DNA of 64,000 nt from a bacterium. GTDB lineage: Bacteria > Zhuqueibacterota > Zhuqueibacteria > Zhuqueibacterales > Zhuqueibacteraceae. The stretch covers positions 489,655 to 553,654 of the forward strand of contig JAKLJX010000001.1 in NCBI GenBank assembly GCA_023150945.1, read 5' to 3'. Each line of letters begins with the position of its first letter. The stretch's first letter is position 1. The position numbers and the translations under genes are program-made. Below, piece after piece: positions 45,802 to 53,502 of the stretch. The notes beneath the pieces are model-generated. The model ran no database searches. It saw nothing but the letters and a program-made list of their open reading frames with translations, and had not been told where the DNA came from.

Positions 45802-46083
45802 TCATCCTTCCGTGCCCTGCTGCGATGATTTGTTCTCACTCTCACGCTCGCTCCACACCACGCCGTTGAATTTCCGGCCCGCGGCCTGCGCCATTTCGCG
45901 CGCGATTTTTTGCATGCGAATCAGCACGGCGATTTTCTCATCGAACGAAAGCTTGGCGAGTTCGCGCCGGTGTTGTTCTTTGCGCTGCGCAATATCGCAG
46001 GGCAGTCTGCCAGACTGCAATCGAATCAAGCGGGAAGAACTTCGCGGTCGCTTCAATTTTTTCAGAGTCGTACGATATGACAC
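45802..46083 (-). CDS. Small charged protein, possibly toxin-antitoxin related
   Basis: A 93-residue protein starting at a GTG behind an AAAGGT site. The first 33 residues are basic (TLKKLKRPRSSSRLIRL). The middle is helical and charged: RKEQHRRELAKLSFDEKIAVLIRMQKIAREMA, then GRKFNGVVW. The 'RRELAxLxFxEKIxxLxxMQ' pattern resembles small proteins often found beside nucleotidyltransferase toxins, but no toxin gene is adjacent. A 27-codon frame ends 13 bases upstream. The family link is a memory-based impression, not a firm assignment. Confidence 0.5.
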   Translation of the reverse strand: MSYRTTLKKLKRPRSSSRLIRLQSGRLPCDIAQRKEQHRRELAKLSFDEKIAVLIRMQKIAREMAQAAGRKFNGVVWSERESENKSSQQGTEG

Positions 46084-46096
46084 CGTTGTACCTTTG

Positions 46097-46180
46097 TCAT
46101 TTTGCGGTTAATTCGTATCTGGCAAGAATGTCTTGCAGCTTTGCGGTGTCGAGCGCGACTTCCTCCTTGTCACTGATCAC
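46097..46180 (-). CDS. Very short frame, possible gene remnant
   Basis: A GTG-initiated 27-residue frame (ISDKEEVALDTAKLQDILARY, then ELTAK) lies between the receptor stop (46192) and the small charged protein. The helical 'AKLQDILARYEL' reads like the terminus of a real protein, so it may be a remnant or one half of a disrupted small gene. Evidence is weak. Confidence 0.25.
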   Translation of the reverse strand: MISDKEEVALDTAKLQDILARYELTAK

Positions 46181-46191
46181 CGCCAATCCCG

Positions 46192-49059
46192 TCAAAACCT
46201 CATCACCAACCCCACCCGGATATTCCTCTGCGTCAAGTAGCGCGCGGGATTGAAGGGAAACGGATCGAGCGGCGCCTGCGTGTCGGGATAGAGCGGGTCG
46301 TTCCAACTCGTCGGCGTGGGATCGCTGAATGTGTAGGCCCGGCCGGTGACCGGATTGATGATTTGCGAATTCTTGCGATCGAACAGATTCACGACTTCCA
46401 CCTGCACCGTCAAGTCCACGCCCGCCGGCCGAAAATACTTCTCGAAGTTCAGATTGACCCAAAACCAATGCGCCGCCAGCTTGCCATAGGGATCATCCGG
46501 CTCGCCGTTTTGATCCAAATCCTCATCGTACTCCGGCCGGCCGTTGGGCAGCACCGTGCCGGTGAAAAGCTGCGGGGTGTAACGCTTGCCTGCCTGCGCA
46601 AAGGCGCGCAGATTGAGATTCCAGTCATCCGGCAGACGAACACCAAAAATCTTCGGCGCCTCGCCCTTGCGGACATTGAAATTCGCGACGGCATTGACTT
46701 GCCACGGCCGATCCCAAATGAGGAAATCCTCGGTAATCGGCTTTTCCGTCAGCGTACCCTGCGCCACCAGAAAGGCGTCATCAGGTGAAGAGCTTTTGCC
46801 GGTGGCGAGCGAATAGGACCCGCTGAGTGAGCCGGTGAGAAAAGTGCCGGCGCGCTTGCGGTATTCCACCTCCAGGCCGCGGGCGCGCGAGTAATCGAGA
46901 TTGAGATAGGTGGTGAAGGTGCGGCCCGACAGCCGGCCGCTGCCGCGAAAATTCACCGTGGTCACATAATCGAAAATGTCCTTGTAATACGCGGTCAGCG
47001 TGAAGACGTCGTTCTCGCTGAACTTGTGGCGCACGCCGAATTCGTACGCCACCGTGGTTTCATAGTCGAGATTGGGATTGCCGAACTTCTGAAAGGTGGA
47101 TTTGGCGCTGTTCTCGCCCAGCTTGGCGTAGATGAACTGCGGCTTCGGCCGCTTGGAGAAATGCCCATAGGAAAAGAACAGCATTTGATTGTCGGTAATC
47201 GGATGCGAGATGCCCAGCCGCGGGCTGAGGCGGCCGCGCCAGCGCCGCCCGAAAAAACCATAGGTGTCGGCGCGGAACTGCCGGCGCGTCTGCTCGCTGA
47301 TGGTGACGATATCCGGATTGGCGACGGCGTCCTCCACGTACTTGCCCGGGAACCAGTAGTCGAAGCGCAGGCCGAGATTGGCAATCAATCCTTTGAATTT
47401 GATCTGATCCTGCGCATACAAGCTGCCGTAGGCGGGATTGACGCGGTAGATGTCATTGTTCAATCCCAAACCGCCGAACCACGGCCGGTAGAGGTCGATC
47501 ATCTGCATCTCGGCAAACTGCGTCTCCAGGCCCGCCTTGAATTTGTGCACGCCGCTGGCGCTGTGGCGGTTGAGGTCGAACTTCAAGGTGTATTCTTCGA
47601 CATAATGATCATGCCAGGTGCTGCCGTTGCCGAAATCCCAAAAACCGTCGCCGGGAAAAACCGAGACGATGCTGCTGTCCGAATTGTAGAAGTAGGCAAT
47701 CGGCAGGGTGACGATGTCTTGCGGCTCCTGATATTGCGTCCACGACTTGCCGTTGACGTCGCTGCGCAAGTGGGTGAAGTAGCGCGACAGTTTGATTTCG
47801 TAGAACGTCTTGGTGTTCAGCGTATGCGTCCAGGACAGCGACAGGTTTTTGTTGAGATGGGTGAAGGTTTGGAAGTTGTCCAGATTTTTTTCGAACTCAT
47901 ACGGATACCCCGGGCTGGGCTCGACGAACTCCAAATTGGTTTGCAGCGATTTTTCGTTTTGATTGATCGACACCGACTGGTTGCCGGAGAGCACGAGTTT
48001 GTGCGTGGGCGTGATCTTCCAGGTGAGCTTGAGCAGGCCCGACCAGTTGTTGTCCTGGCGCGGCGCAAACCGGCTGCCGTGAAAAGTCGAAGAGTAAAGC
48101 CGCTGCGCCCGCGTGCGCAAATACGTGTCGCTGGTGAGCGCGTAGAAATTGCCGAACAGGCTGAACTGGCCCGGCGGCCGCAGACCCAGTACCGGCAACA
48201 CGTATTGCGACAGCGGCTCCGGACCGCTCAGGCTCATCTCCGCGACGTCGGTGCGAAAGCTGTGGCGGTTCTTCGTGCTCAGGCTGCCGACGATCGGCAC
48301 GCCCGGATCGAAATCGCCAAAGTGGTCGCGCTTGTAGGCGAGCGAGCCTTTGTAGGAGGATCCGCCTTCTTTGGTTCTCACATTGATGATGCCGGACATG
48401 GCCTGGCCATACTCGGCGTTGAAGCCGCCGGTGATGACTTCGACTTCCTCGATGGCATCGGTGCTCAACTGCAGGCCGAACCCGGTGCCCGCCAGCGGAT
48501 CCTGCACCGAGATGCCGTCGAGCAAATAGGCATTCTCATAAGCGCGGCCGCCGCGAATGTGAATCTCATTGTCGGACTGCACCGCGCCCACCTGGCTGGC
48601 GACAATGTCTTGCACATTCTCGACAATCTGATTCTCGATTTCGGTGCTGGTCAGGCTCCTGCGGCTGGAGGTTTCCTCCAAATCGAACAGCGGCCGCTCG
48701 CCGATCACCACCACTTCCTGGCCGAGCGCCAGCACCGTGGCTTCGAGCCGGACGTTCAAGGTGGTTGCCGTTCCCGCCGTCACTTTCACGCCGGTATTCT
48801 GCACCTGTTTGTAGCCGATCATCGCGGCTTCGACGGTGTACACGCCCGGGTTGATGTTGGGGATCTTGTAGCTGCCGTCGATTTCGGTGGCGGCGCCGTA
48901 GTACGTGCCCTTGATCAAAACATGCACCCCGGGCAGGCCTTCCCCGGTTTCCCGGTCGGTGATGCGGCCAAGGAGCGAGCCTTTGGCCTGGGCAAAGGCC
49001 GCACCAGCGGTGAACAGAAGAACGGCGGCGACCAGGCGGGCGAGAGCATGCGGTTTCAT
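46192..49059 (-). CDS. TonB-dependent receptor with carboxypeptidase-regulatory domain (second locus)
   Basis: A 955-residue outer-membrane receptor. The signal peptide (to about residue 24, GAAFAQ) is followed by a regulatory-like domain (LLGRITDRETGEGLPGVHVLIKG to NVRLEATVLALGQEVVVIGERP). The plug follows (VENVQDIVASQVGAVQSDNEIHIRGGRAYENAYLLDGISVQDPL, DAIEEVEVITGGFNAEYGQAMSGIINVRTKEGG), then a barrel ending NIRVGLVMRF. The VITGGFNAEYG segment is typical of SusC/Oar-type receptors. The start at 49059 is the first ATG with a usable GGGTGG site. It lies 43 bases after the Ig-like lipoprotein gene. Confidence 0.93.
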   Translation of the reverse strand: MKPHALARLVAAVLLFTAGAAFAQAKGSLLGRITDRETGEGLPGVHVLIKGTYYGAATEIDGSYKIPNINPGVYTVEAAMIGYKQVQNTGVKVTAGTATTLNVRLEATVLALGQEVVVIGERPLFDLEETSSRRSLTSTEIENQIVENVQDIVASQVGAVQSDNEIHIRGGRAYENAYLLDGISVQDPLAGTGFGLQLSTDAIEEVEVITGGFNAEYGQAMSGIINVRTKEGGSSYKGSLAYKRDHFGDFDPGVPIVGSLSTKNRHSFRTDVAEMSLSGPEPLSQYVLPVLGLRPPGQFSLFGNFYALTSDTYLRTRAQRLYSSTFHGSRFAPRQDNNWSGLLKLTWKITPTHKLVLSGNQSVSINQNEKSLQTNLEFVEPSPGYPYEFEKNLDNFQTFTHLNKNLSLSWTHTLNTKTFYEIKLSRYFTHLRSDVNGKSWTQYQEPQDIVTLPIAYFYNSDSSIVSVFPGDGFWDFGNGSTWHDHYVEEYTLKFDLNRHSASGVHKFKAGLETQFAEMQMIDLYRPWFGGLGLNNDIYRVNPAYGSLYAQDQIKFKGLIANLGLRFDYWFPGKYVEDAVANPDIVTISEQTRRQFRADTYGFFGRRWRGRLSPRLGISHPITDNQMLFFSYGHFSKRPKPQFIYAKLGENSAKSTFQKFGNPNLDYETTVAYEFGVRHKFSENDVFTLTAYYKDIFDYVTTVNFRGSGRLSGRTFTTYLNLDYSRARGLEVEYRKRAGTFLTGSLSGSYSLATGKSSSPDDAFLVAQGTLTEKPITEDFLIWDRPWQVNAVANFNVRKGEAPKIFGVRLPDDWNLNLRAFAQAGKRYTPQLFTGTVLPNGRPEYDEDLDQNGEPDDPYGKLAAHWFWVNLNFEKYFRPAGVDLTVQVEVVNLFDRKNSQIINPVTGRAYTFSDPTPTSWNDPLYPDTQAPLDPFPFNPARYLTQRNIRVGLVMRF

Positions 49060-49102
49060 CTTGCCACCCAAGAAAATTTTGCAGCAGGAAGAGTTGAATT
49101 GC

Positions 49103-50485
49103 TCACTTGAGAATGTCCGTCAAGATTTTTTCGATCAGCAAGCCCGCGGTGCCATTGCCGTCCAGCGCGGCAATGGGCAGGCCGAAAAAGACGAAGGAAG
49201 AAGTCGCATCCACCACCGCCATCACCGGCGTGCCGGGCCAGGTGCCGGGATTGGGCGGCAGCACATACAGCGTGTCGGCACTGAGCTTCGGTACCAGCGG
49301 AAAGATGTTGGGAATGATCGCGGTGTTGACTTTCAACTCCGGGAAGCCGCGGCCGGCGAAGAACAGCGCGGGCTGCACCACCTGATTGCGCGTGATGCGG
49401 TTGATCTTCGCAGCCAGGCTGTCGACCGGCGAGAAATCGAGCGGCGCGCCCTGGTTGGTGGTGAATTCCTGAAACGAGGTGGTCATCACCAGCTTGCCGC
49501 CGGCGTCGAGATAAGGCGTGACGCTGACCTGCGCCTTTTCGAGATTCGGCTCGGTATCGGCGTACCAAAACACGCGGTCGAACAGCCGCAGCGTCGCGAG
49601 GAAAGCTTGCGCCGAGGGCGGCTCCAGCGCGCGGTTGTTGCTCTTGAGGTCCCACACTTCGACGTTGCCCACCAGCGCGCGCAGCGTGTTGCGATAGAAA
49701 GCGCCGGCGTTGTCGTTGATGTTGTAATCATCGATGAGCAGGAACTTGCTGCCCGGCTCTTTGACGTGCCAAATCTCGTTGTCGCTGCGCGGCATGCGAA
49801 TGATGCGGCTGGTGGCACCGGCAAGATCGACCGCGCGCAGATAGAACACGTGCCGGCCCTCGCTCAAACCGTCCGTGGCCGCCAGCGTGATCATTTTGGT
49901 GCGCGCCGCGAGATCGCGCCAGGTCGCGTTGGTGTCATCGAGCACGTACTGGAATTTTTCAATGGTATCATCGCCGTCGAGATCCGTCGCCGTCCAAACG
50001 AAAGTCGCGACCGTGAACGTGGTGTCGGGCACATCCGTGCCCACCGGGAACTCCACCACCGGCCGGGTGTTGACGACGGGGAATTGCTGCCGCGCGGCGG
50101 TCGGATCCGCCGCACCTTGATCATCGACGGCTTTCACGCGCAACGTGTAAGTGGTATCCGTGCCGGCCAGGCGCAGCGTGAAGGTCTCGCGCGTCTTGGT
50201 GGTGAAGGTCCAGGCCGCCGCGGGCGAGGCATTATTCCAGCTCGTCACTTCGGGTGCGCTTACGCTGAAGGTGTAAATGAATCCCGCCACCTCGCCGTCG
50301 GGATCATCACCCCACCAGTGCAACGTTTGCCGGCTGATGCCGGCGTTCAAGTCGCGCTCCGAAAAAATCGTGATGAAGGTTTCGGGCGGCTGGTTGGGAT
50401 GCGGATTGTCGCTGAAGTTCTCCGAACAGCCGAGAACAAGCAACGCCGCCAGAGTGTACTTCAGCGCCAGGAGGCGATTGAGCAT
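49103..50485 (-). CDS. Lipoprotein with Ig/FnIII-like repeats
   Basis: A 460-residue lipoprotein. The signal peptide ends in the lipobox LLVLGC (Cys20), followed by SENFSDNPHPNQPP. Two beta-sandwich repeats follow: about 35-125 (PPETFITIFSERDLNAG to TYTLRVKAVDDQGA) and about 140-235 (RPVVEFPVGTDVPDTTFTVATFVWTATDLDGDD to VFYLRAVDLAGA). The C-terminal half (KFLLIDDYNINDNAGAFYRNTL to the end) resembles a GATase-like alpha/beta domain. It lies between the T9SS-sorted LTD protein and the TonB receptor. A surface accessory role for the receptor is plausible but unproven. Confidence 0.8.
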   Translation of the reverse strand: MLNRLLALKYTLAALLVLGCSENFSDNPHPNQPPETFITIFSERDLNAGISRQTLHWWGDDPDGEVAGFIYTFSVSAPEVTSWNNASPAAAWTFTTKTRETFTLRLAGTDTTYTLRVKAVDDQGAADPTAARQQFPVVNTRPVVEFPVGTDVPDTTFTVATFVWTATDLDGDDTIEKFQYVLDDTNATWRDLAARTKMITLAATDGLSEGRHVFYLRAVDLAGATSRIIRMPRSDNEIWHVKEPGSKFLLIDDYNINDNAGAFYRNTLRALVGNVEVWDLKSNNRALEPPSAQAFLATLRLFDRVFWYADTEPNLEKAQVSVTPYLDAGGKLVMTTSFQEFTTNQGAPLDFSPVDSLAAKINRITRNQVVQPALFFAGRGFPELKVNTAIIPNIFPLVPKLSADTLYVLPPNPGTWPGTPVMAVVDATSSFVFFGLPIAALDGNGTAGLLIEKILTDILK

Positions 50486-50575
50486 GATTCCATTCTCCGT
50501 TCAACGCAAACCGCGGCCGGCAGGCGCAGAGTCTTCAGACGCAGCGCCTCCGAAGACTCTGCCCGCTCCTGCCGC

Positions 50576-53386
50576 TTACCGCAACAACAGCATCTTGTTC
50601 ACTTTTTCAAAACCGGCTGCCTGCATGCGGTAGAAGTAGACGCCGGTCGGCACGGCCTGGCCGCGATCGTCAGTGCCGTTCCATGCGATGACGTGGCGGC
50701 CCGCGGGCTTCACAGCCGCCATCAGCGTTTTCACTTTTTGGCCGAGCATGTTGTAGATCGTCAGGCTCACGCGGCCGTGCTGGCGCAGTTCGAAGCTGAT
50801 CGTGGTGCCGGGATTGAAGGGATTGGGATAGTTTTGCTCCAGGGCGTAACGCAACGGCGGCGTCTCGCGGCCGGCAACCGCCGTGCTGGGCCCGCGCACG
50901 ACATCACGATTGTTGCGCGGCAGCAGCTTGTAGTTGTCGAAAGAGAAGTATTGAATGCCGATCAGCGAGCGAATGCTGTCGCCCTTCACGTAGATTGAAT
51001 CGAGATTGCCGTCGAAATCACCGAGATCATCAACGCGCACCTCGCCGCTGCCGTCGTCAATGGCAAACTCGCCGAAGTTGCTGGGCGCATCCGGGAAGGG
51101 GGTTGACACGACGGCATTCCGCACCTGCACCAGCATGCCTTCCCAGCGCTCGGCAGTGGCGGAGCCGGTGCGGAGATCACCGGTGCGCAGCAAGACCGGC
51201 GGCGGCAGAGGATTGCCGCGGCTGAGAATGGTCACGCTGAGGGGATTGGCGCTGCTGGGATTGGCGAGACGGGTGACGTTGAAATTTTCCTCGACGCGGC
51301 CGGTCACCGCCACGCGGTCGCCGGCCTTGACGTTCGTGGTATTGTCATTCACCCAAATGCCGCTCCATGGCCCGGTGCCGTCTTGAATCCAATAGTAGGA
51401 GAAATCAGTAGTGTCGGTGGTGACGATGCCCTGCACGGTCACCGTGAGGTTGGTGTAACCGGAGTTGCCGTCGGCATAGGGCGTGTACTGCAAGTCGTAA
51501 ATCGTCAAGCCGGCATCGCGCACGAAATAGAAAAACTTCGAGGCCGCGGTGTCCGCCGGAATCGTGGTGCTCGCGCCCTCGGTGTCGGCGGCCTTCAAAT
51601 AGAACTCAACCAAAGCGCCGTTGGCTTGCGCGGGAATCACTGCCGTGTAAAGATTCGCGCCGCCGCTGGTCATGCTGATCGTCTGAAACGCGCCGCGATT
51701 GACGCGATAGCCCACTTCCGCGCTGGCCACTGCCGTCTGCGTGTCCACGATGTTGGCTGAGACCGTCACCCCGGCCGTGGAAGTTGCCACCACCGGCGAG
51801 CGGTTCACGTTGGTAATCGCCGGCGGCGAGGAGGCGACTTCAACGTCGTTGATCGTGCGCGGATTGATGGTGACCGTGCCCTGTGTGGTGCCGGCCCGGA
51901 GGTAGCCGGTGACATTGATGCGCGTGCCTGCCGGAAAGCCCGGCCAGGAGCCGCCGTTCGCATTCACCACGTCGAAAACCGCATCGAAGTAATCATCCAG
52001 CGCGATCGAACCGGTGGCATCGCCGGCCACCATGATGTTGCCGGGCAGGCCATTGGCCGTGACCGTGAGATTTTCGAAGCGCACCAGCATGCTTTCCCAG
52101 CGCTCGGTGAGCTGCGGGTCGGTTACTGCGCCGTTCGCGCCCAAGTCGCCCGGTTTCAGCAGCACCGGCGCGGGCCGCGGCGTGCCGAAATCAAGGAACT
52201 CGACCGGTGTCACCGGATTGGTGAGCAACTCCAATTGCGTGATGCTCACCGTGTTGGCGGCGGTGGGAAACTCGTTCAACACCGCGGTGACGCGGATCTT
52301 ATCGCCCGGCTGCACGGCGCTGAATTGCGTGCCGCCGGCCGAGGTGTCGTTTTGAATCACGAACATACCGCTCCACGGGCCGCCGCGCTCGTCCTGCACG
52401 AACACGCCCCAGCGCGCACCGACGAAAATTTCGCGGATGCCGTGCATCACCACGCCGGTGAGCGTGACGGTCTGGCCGCGCAGCGGTGAATCGTCGCTCA
52501 AGTTCACGGCAATGTCCGCGGCGCGTTTGAATTGCACGTCGGCAATGTTGAGGCTGTCGCCCAACGCGCGCGCTCCGGGTGTGGCCGTGGCATTGATGCT
52601 CCAAATGCCGCCCTTCCACGCGAGATTCTCGCTGGTCTCGTTGTGGCCGCCGAGGCCGTTGCCGCCGCTCCAATTCTCGATGTCTTCGACCTCGAGCCGG
52701 CGCTGCGCGGTTTTGCCGTCGTCATGCGGAAACGCGTCGCCGTCGTTTTCGGCATCGACCACAAACTGCTGCGCCACCGGCGTATCGGGCTGGTAAGCCG
52801 AAGGCGTCGTGTCGGCATCGCTGCCGTCGATGCTGACTCCGGTTTTGTCGATGGCTTCGGCCTTGTCGCCCCACACCACATAGTCGACGTCCTGCACCAG
52901 ATCGCTTTGGCCATCCCAATAAAACAGCATGATCATCTCGCCGTCGTTGGAAAGCCCGGCACTCGCGCCGACCGAGACCGCGGTCATGTCGGGCGTGTTG
53001 GCCTCATCGCCCTTGATTTCGAAGTCAGCGGGCTTGCCGTAGGAGGTGGTGAAGCCGGTGCCGGTGAAGGCGATGGTGAGGAATTGCTTGGGCGCGATGG
53101 TCGTGCCGTTGGGAAATTTCACCATGAAATCCGAGCTGAACGCCGTGAACCCGCCCTTCACGACATTGATGTAGTTGTTGTTGTTATTGAAAACTTCGTC
53201 GGACAAATAGTAGTTGCTCAGGTCGACCGCGGCCGGGCCGGGATTGTAGATCTCAATGAATTCGCCCGGCGTCGGCGACACCGCAAACTCCGTGATGAGC
53301 AGATGGGATTGCGCCCGGCCCAGCAGCGGAAAAAACAGCAGCAAGAGCAGAAAACTGCGCGCCACAAATGGTAGAAGTTTGGTCAT
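50576..53386 (-). CDS. Secreted lamin-tail-domain protein with T9SS-type C-terminal domain
   Basis: A 936-residue exported protein. A hydrophobic signal peptide (residues 5-25, LLLLLFFPLLGRAQS) is followed by a lamin tail domain (about 28-180: HLLITEFAVSPTPGEFIEIYNPG, VDLSNYYLSDE). OB-fold-like modules follow, with repeated 'PVTPVEFLDFGTPRP' and 'ERWEGMLVQVRNA' phrases (near 400-480 and 760-850). The final domain is a type IX sorting domain: LEQNYPNPFNPGTTISFELR, YNMLGQKVKTL and PTGVYFYRMQA. Similar LTD plus OB architectures occur in secreted nuclease-associated or adhesin-like proteins. The start has a GAAGGAGA site. It is downstream of the 715-residue T9SS-type gene. Confidence 0.87.
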   Translation of the reverse strand: MTKLLPFVARSFLLLLLFFPLLGRAQSHLLITEFAVSPTPGEFIEIYNPGPAAVDLSNYYLSDEVFNNNNNYINVVKGGFTAFSSDFMVKFPNGTTIAPKQFLTIAFTGTGFTTSYGKPADFEIKGDEANTPDMTAVSVGASAGLSNDGEMIMLFYWDGQSDLVQDVDYVVWGDKAEAIDKTGVSIDGSDADTTPSAYQPDTPVAQQFVVDAENDGDAFPHDDGKTAQRRLEVEDIENWSGGNGLGGHNETSENLAWKGGIWSINATATPGARALGDSLNIADVQFKRAADIAVNLSDDSPLRGQTVTLTGVVMHGIREIFVGARWGVFVQDERGGPWSGMFVIQNDTSAGGTQFSAVQPGDKIRVTAVLNEFPTAANTVSITQLELLTNPVTPVEFLDFGTPRPAPVLLKPGDLGANGAVTDPQLTERWESMLVRFENLTVTANGLPGNIMVAGDATGSIALDDYFDAVFDVVNANGGSWPGFPAGTRINVTGYLRAGTTQGTVTINPRTINDVEVASSPPAITNVNRSPVVATSTAGVTVSANIVDTQTAVASAEVGYRVNRGAFQTISMTSGGANLYTAVIPAQANGALVEFYLKAADTEGASTTIPADTAASKFFYFVRDAGLTIYDLQYTPYADGNSGYTNLTVTVQGIVTTDTTDFSYYWIQDGTGPWSGIWVNDNTTNVKAGDRVAVTGRVEENFNVTRLANPSSANPLSVTILSRGNPLPPPVLLRTGDLRTGSATAERWEGMLVQVRNAVVSTPFPDAPSNFGEFAIDDGSGEVRVDDLGDFDGNLDSIYVKGDSIRSLIGIQYFSFDNYKLLPRNNRDVVRGPSTAVAGRETPPLRYALEQNYPNPFNPGTTISFELRQHGRVSLTIYNMLGQKVKTLMAAVKPAGRHVIAWNGTDDRGQAVPTGVYFYRMQAAGFEKVNKMLLLR

Positions 53387-53502
53387 GAGTCTCTCCTTCG
53401 CGTGAGAGGTTGAGAATGAAACCCGAAGCAGAATGACATTGACGAGACACCGACTCCTTCCGCAGGTGAAGCATCCCGAGCGGCGGCAGCCGGCGCCGCG
53501 TT

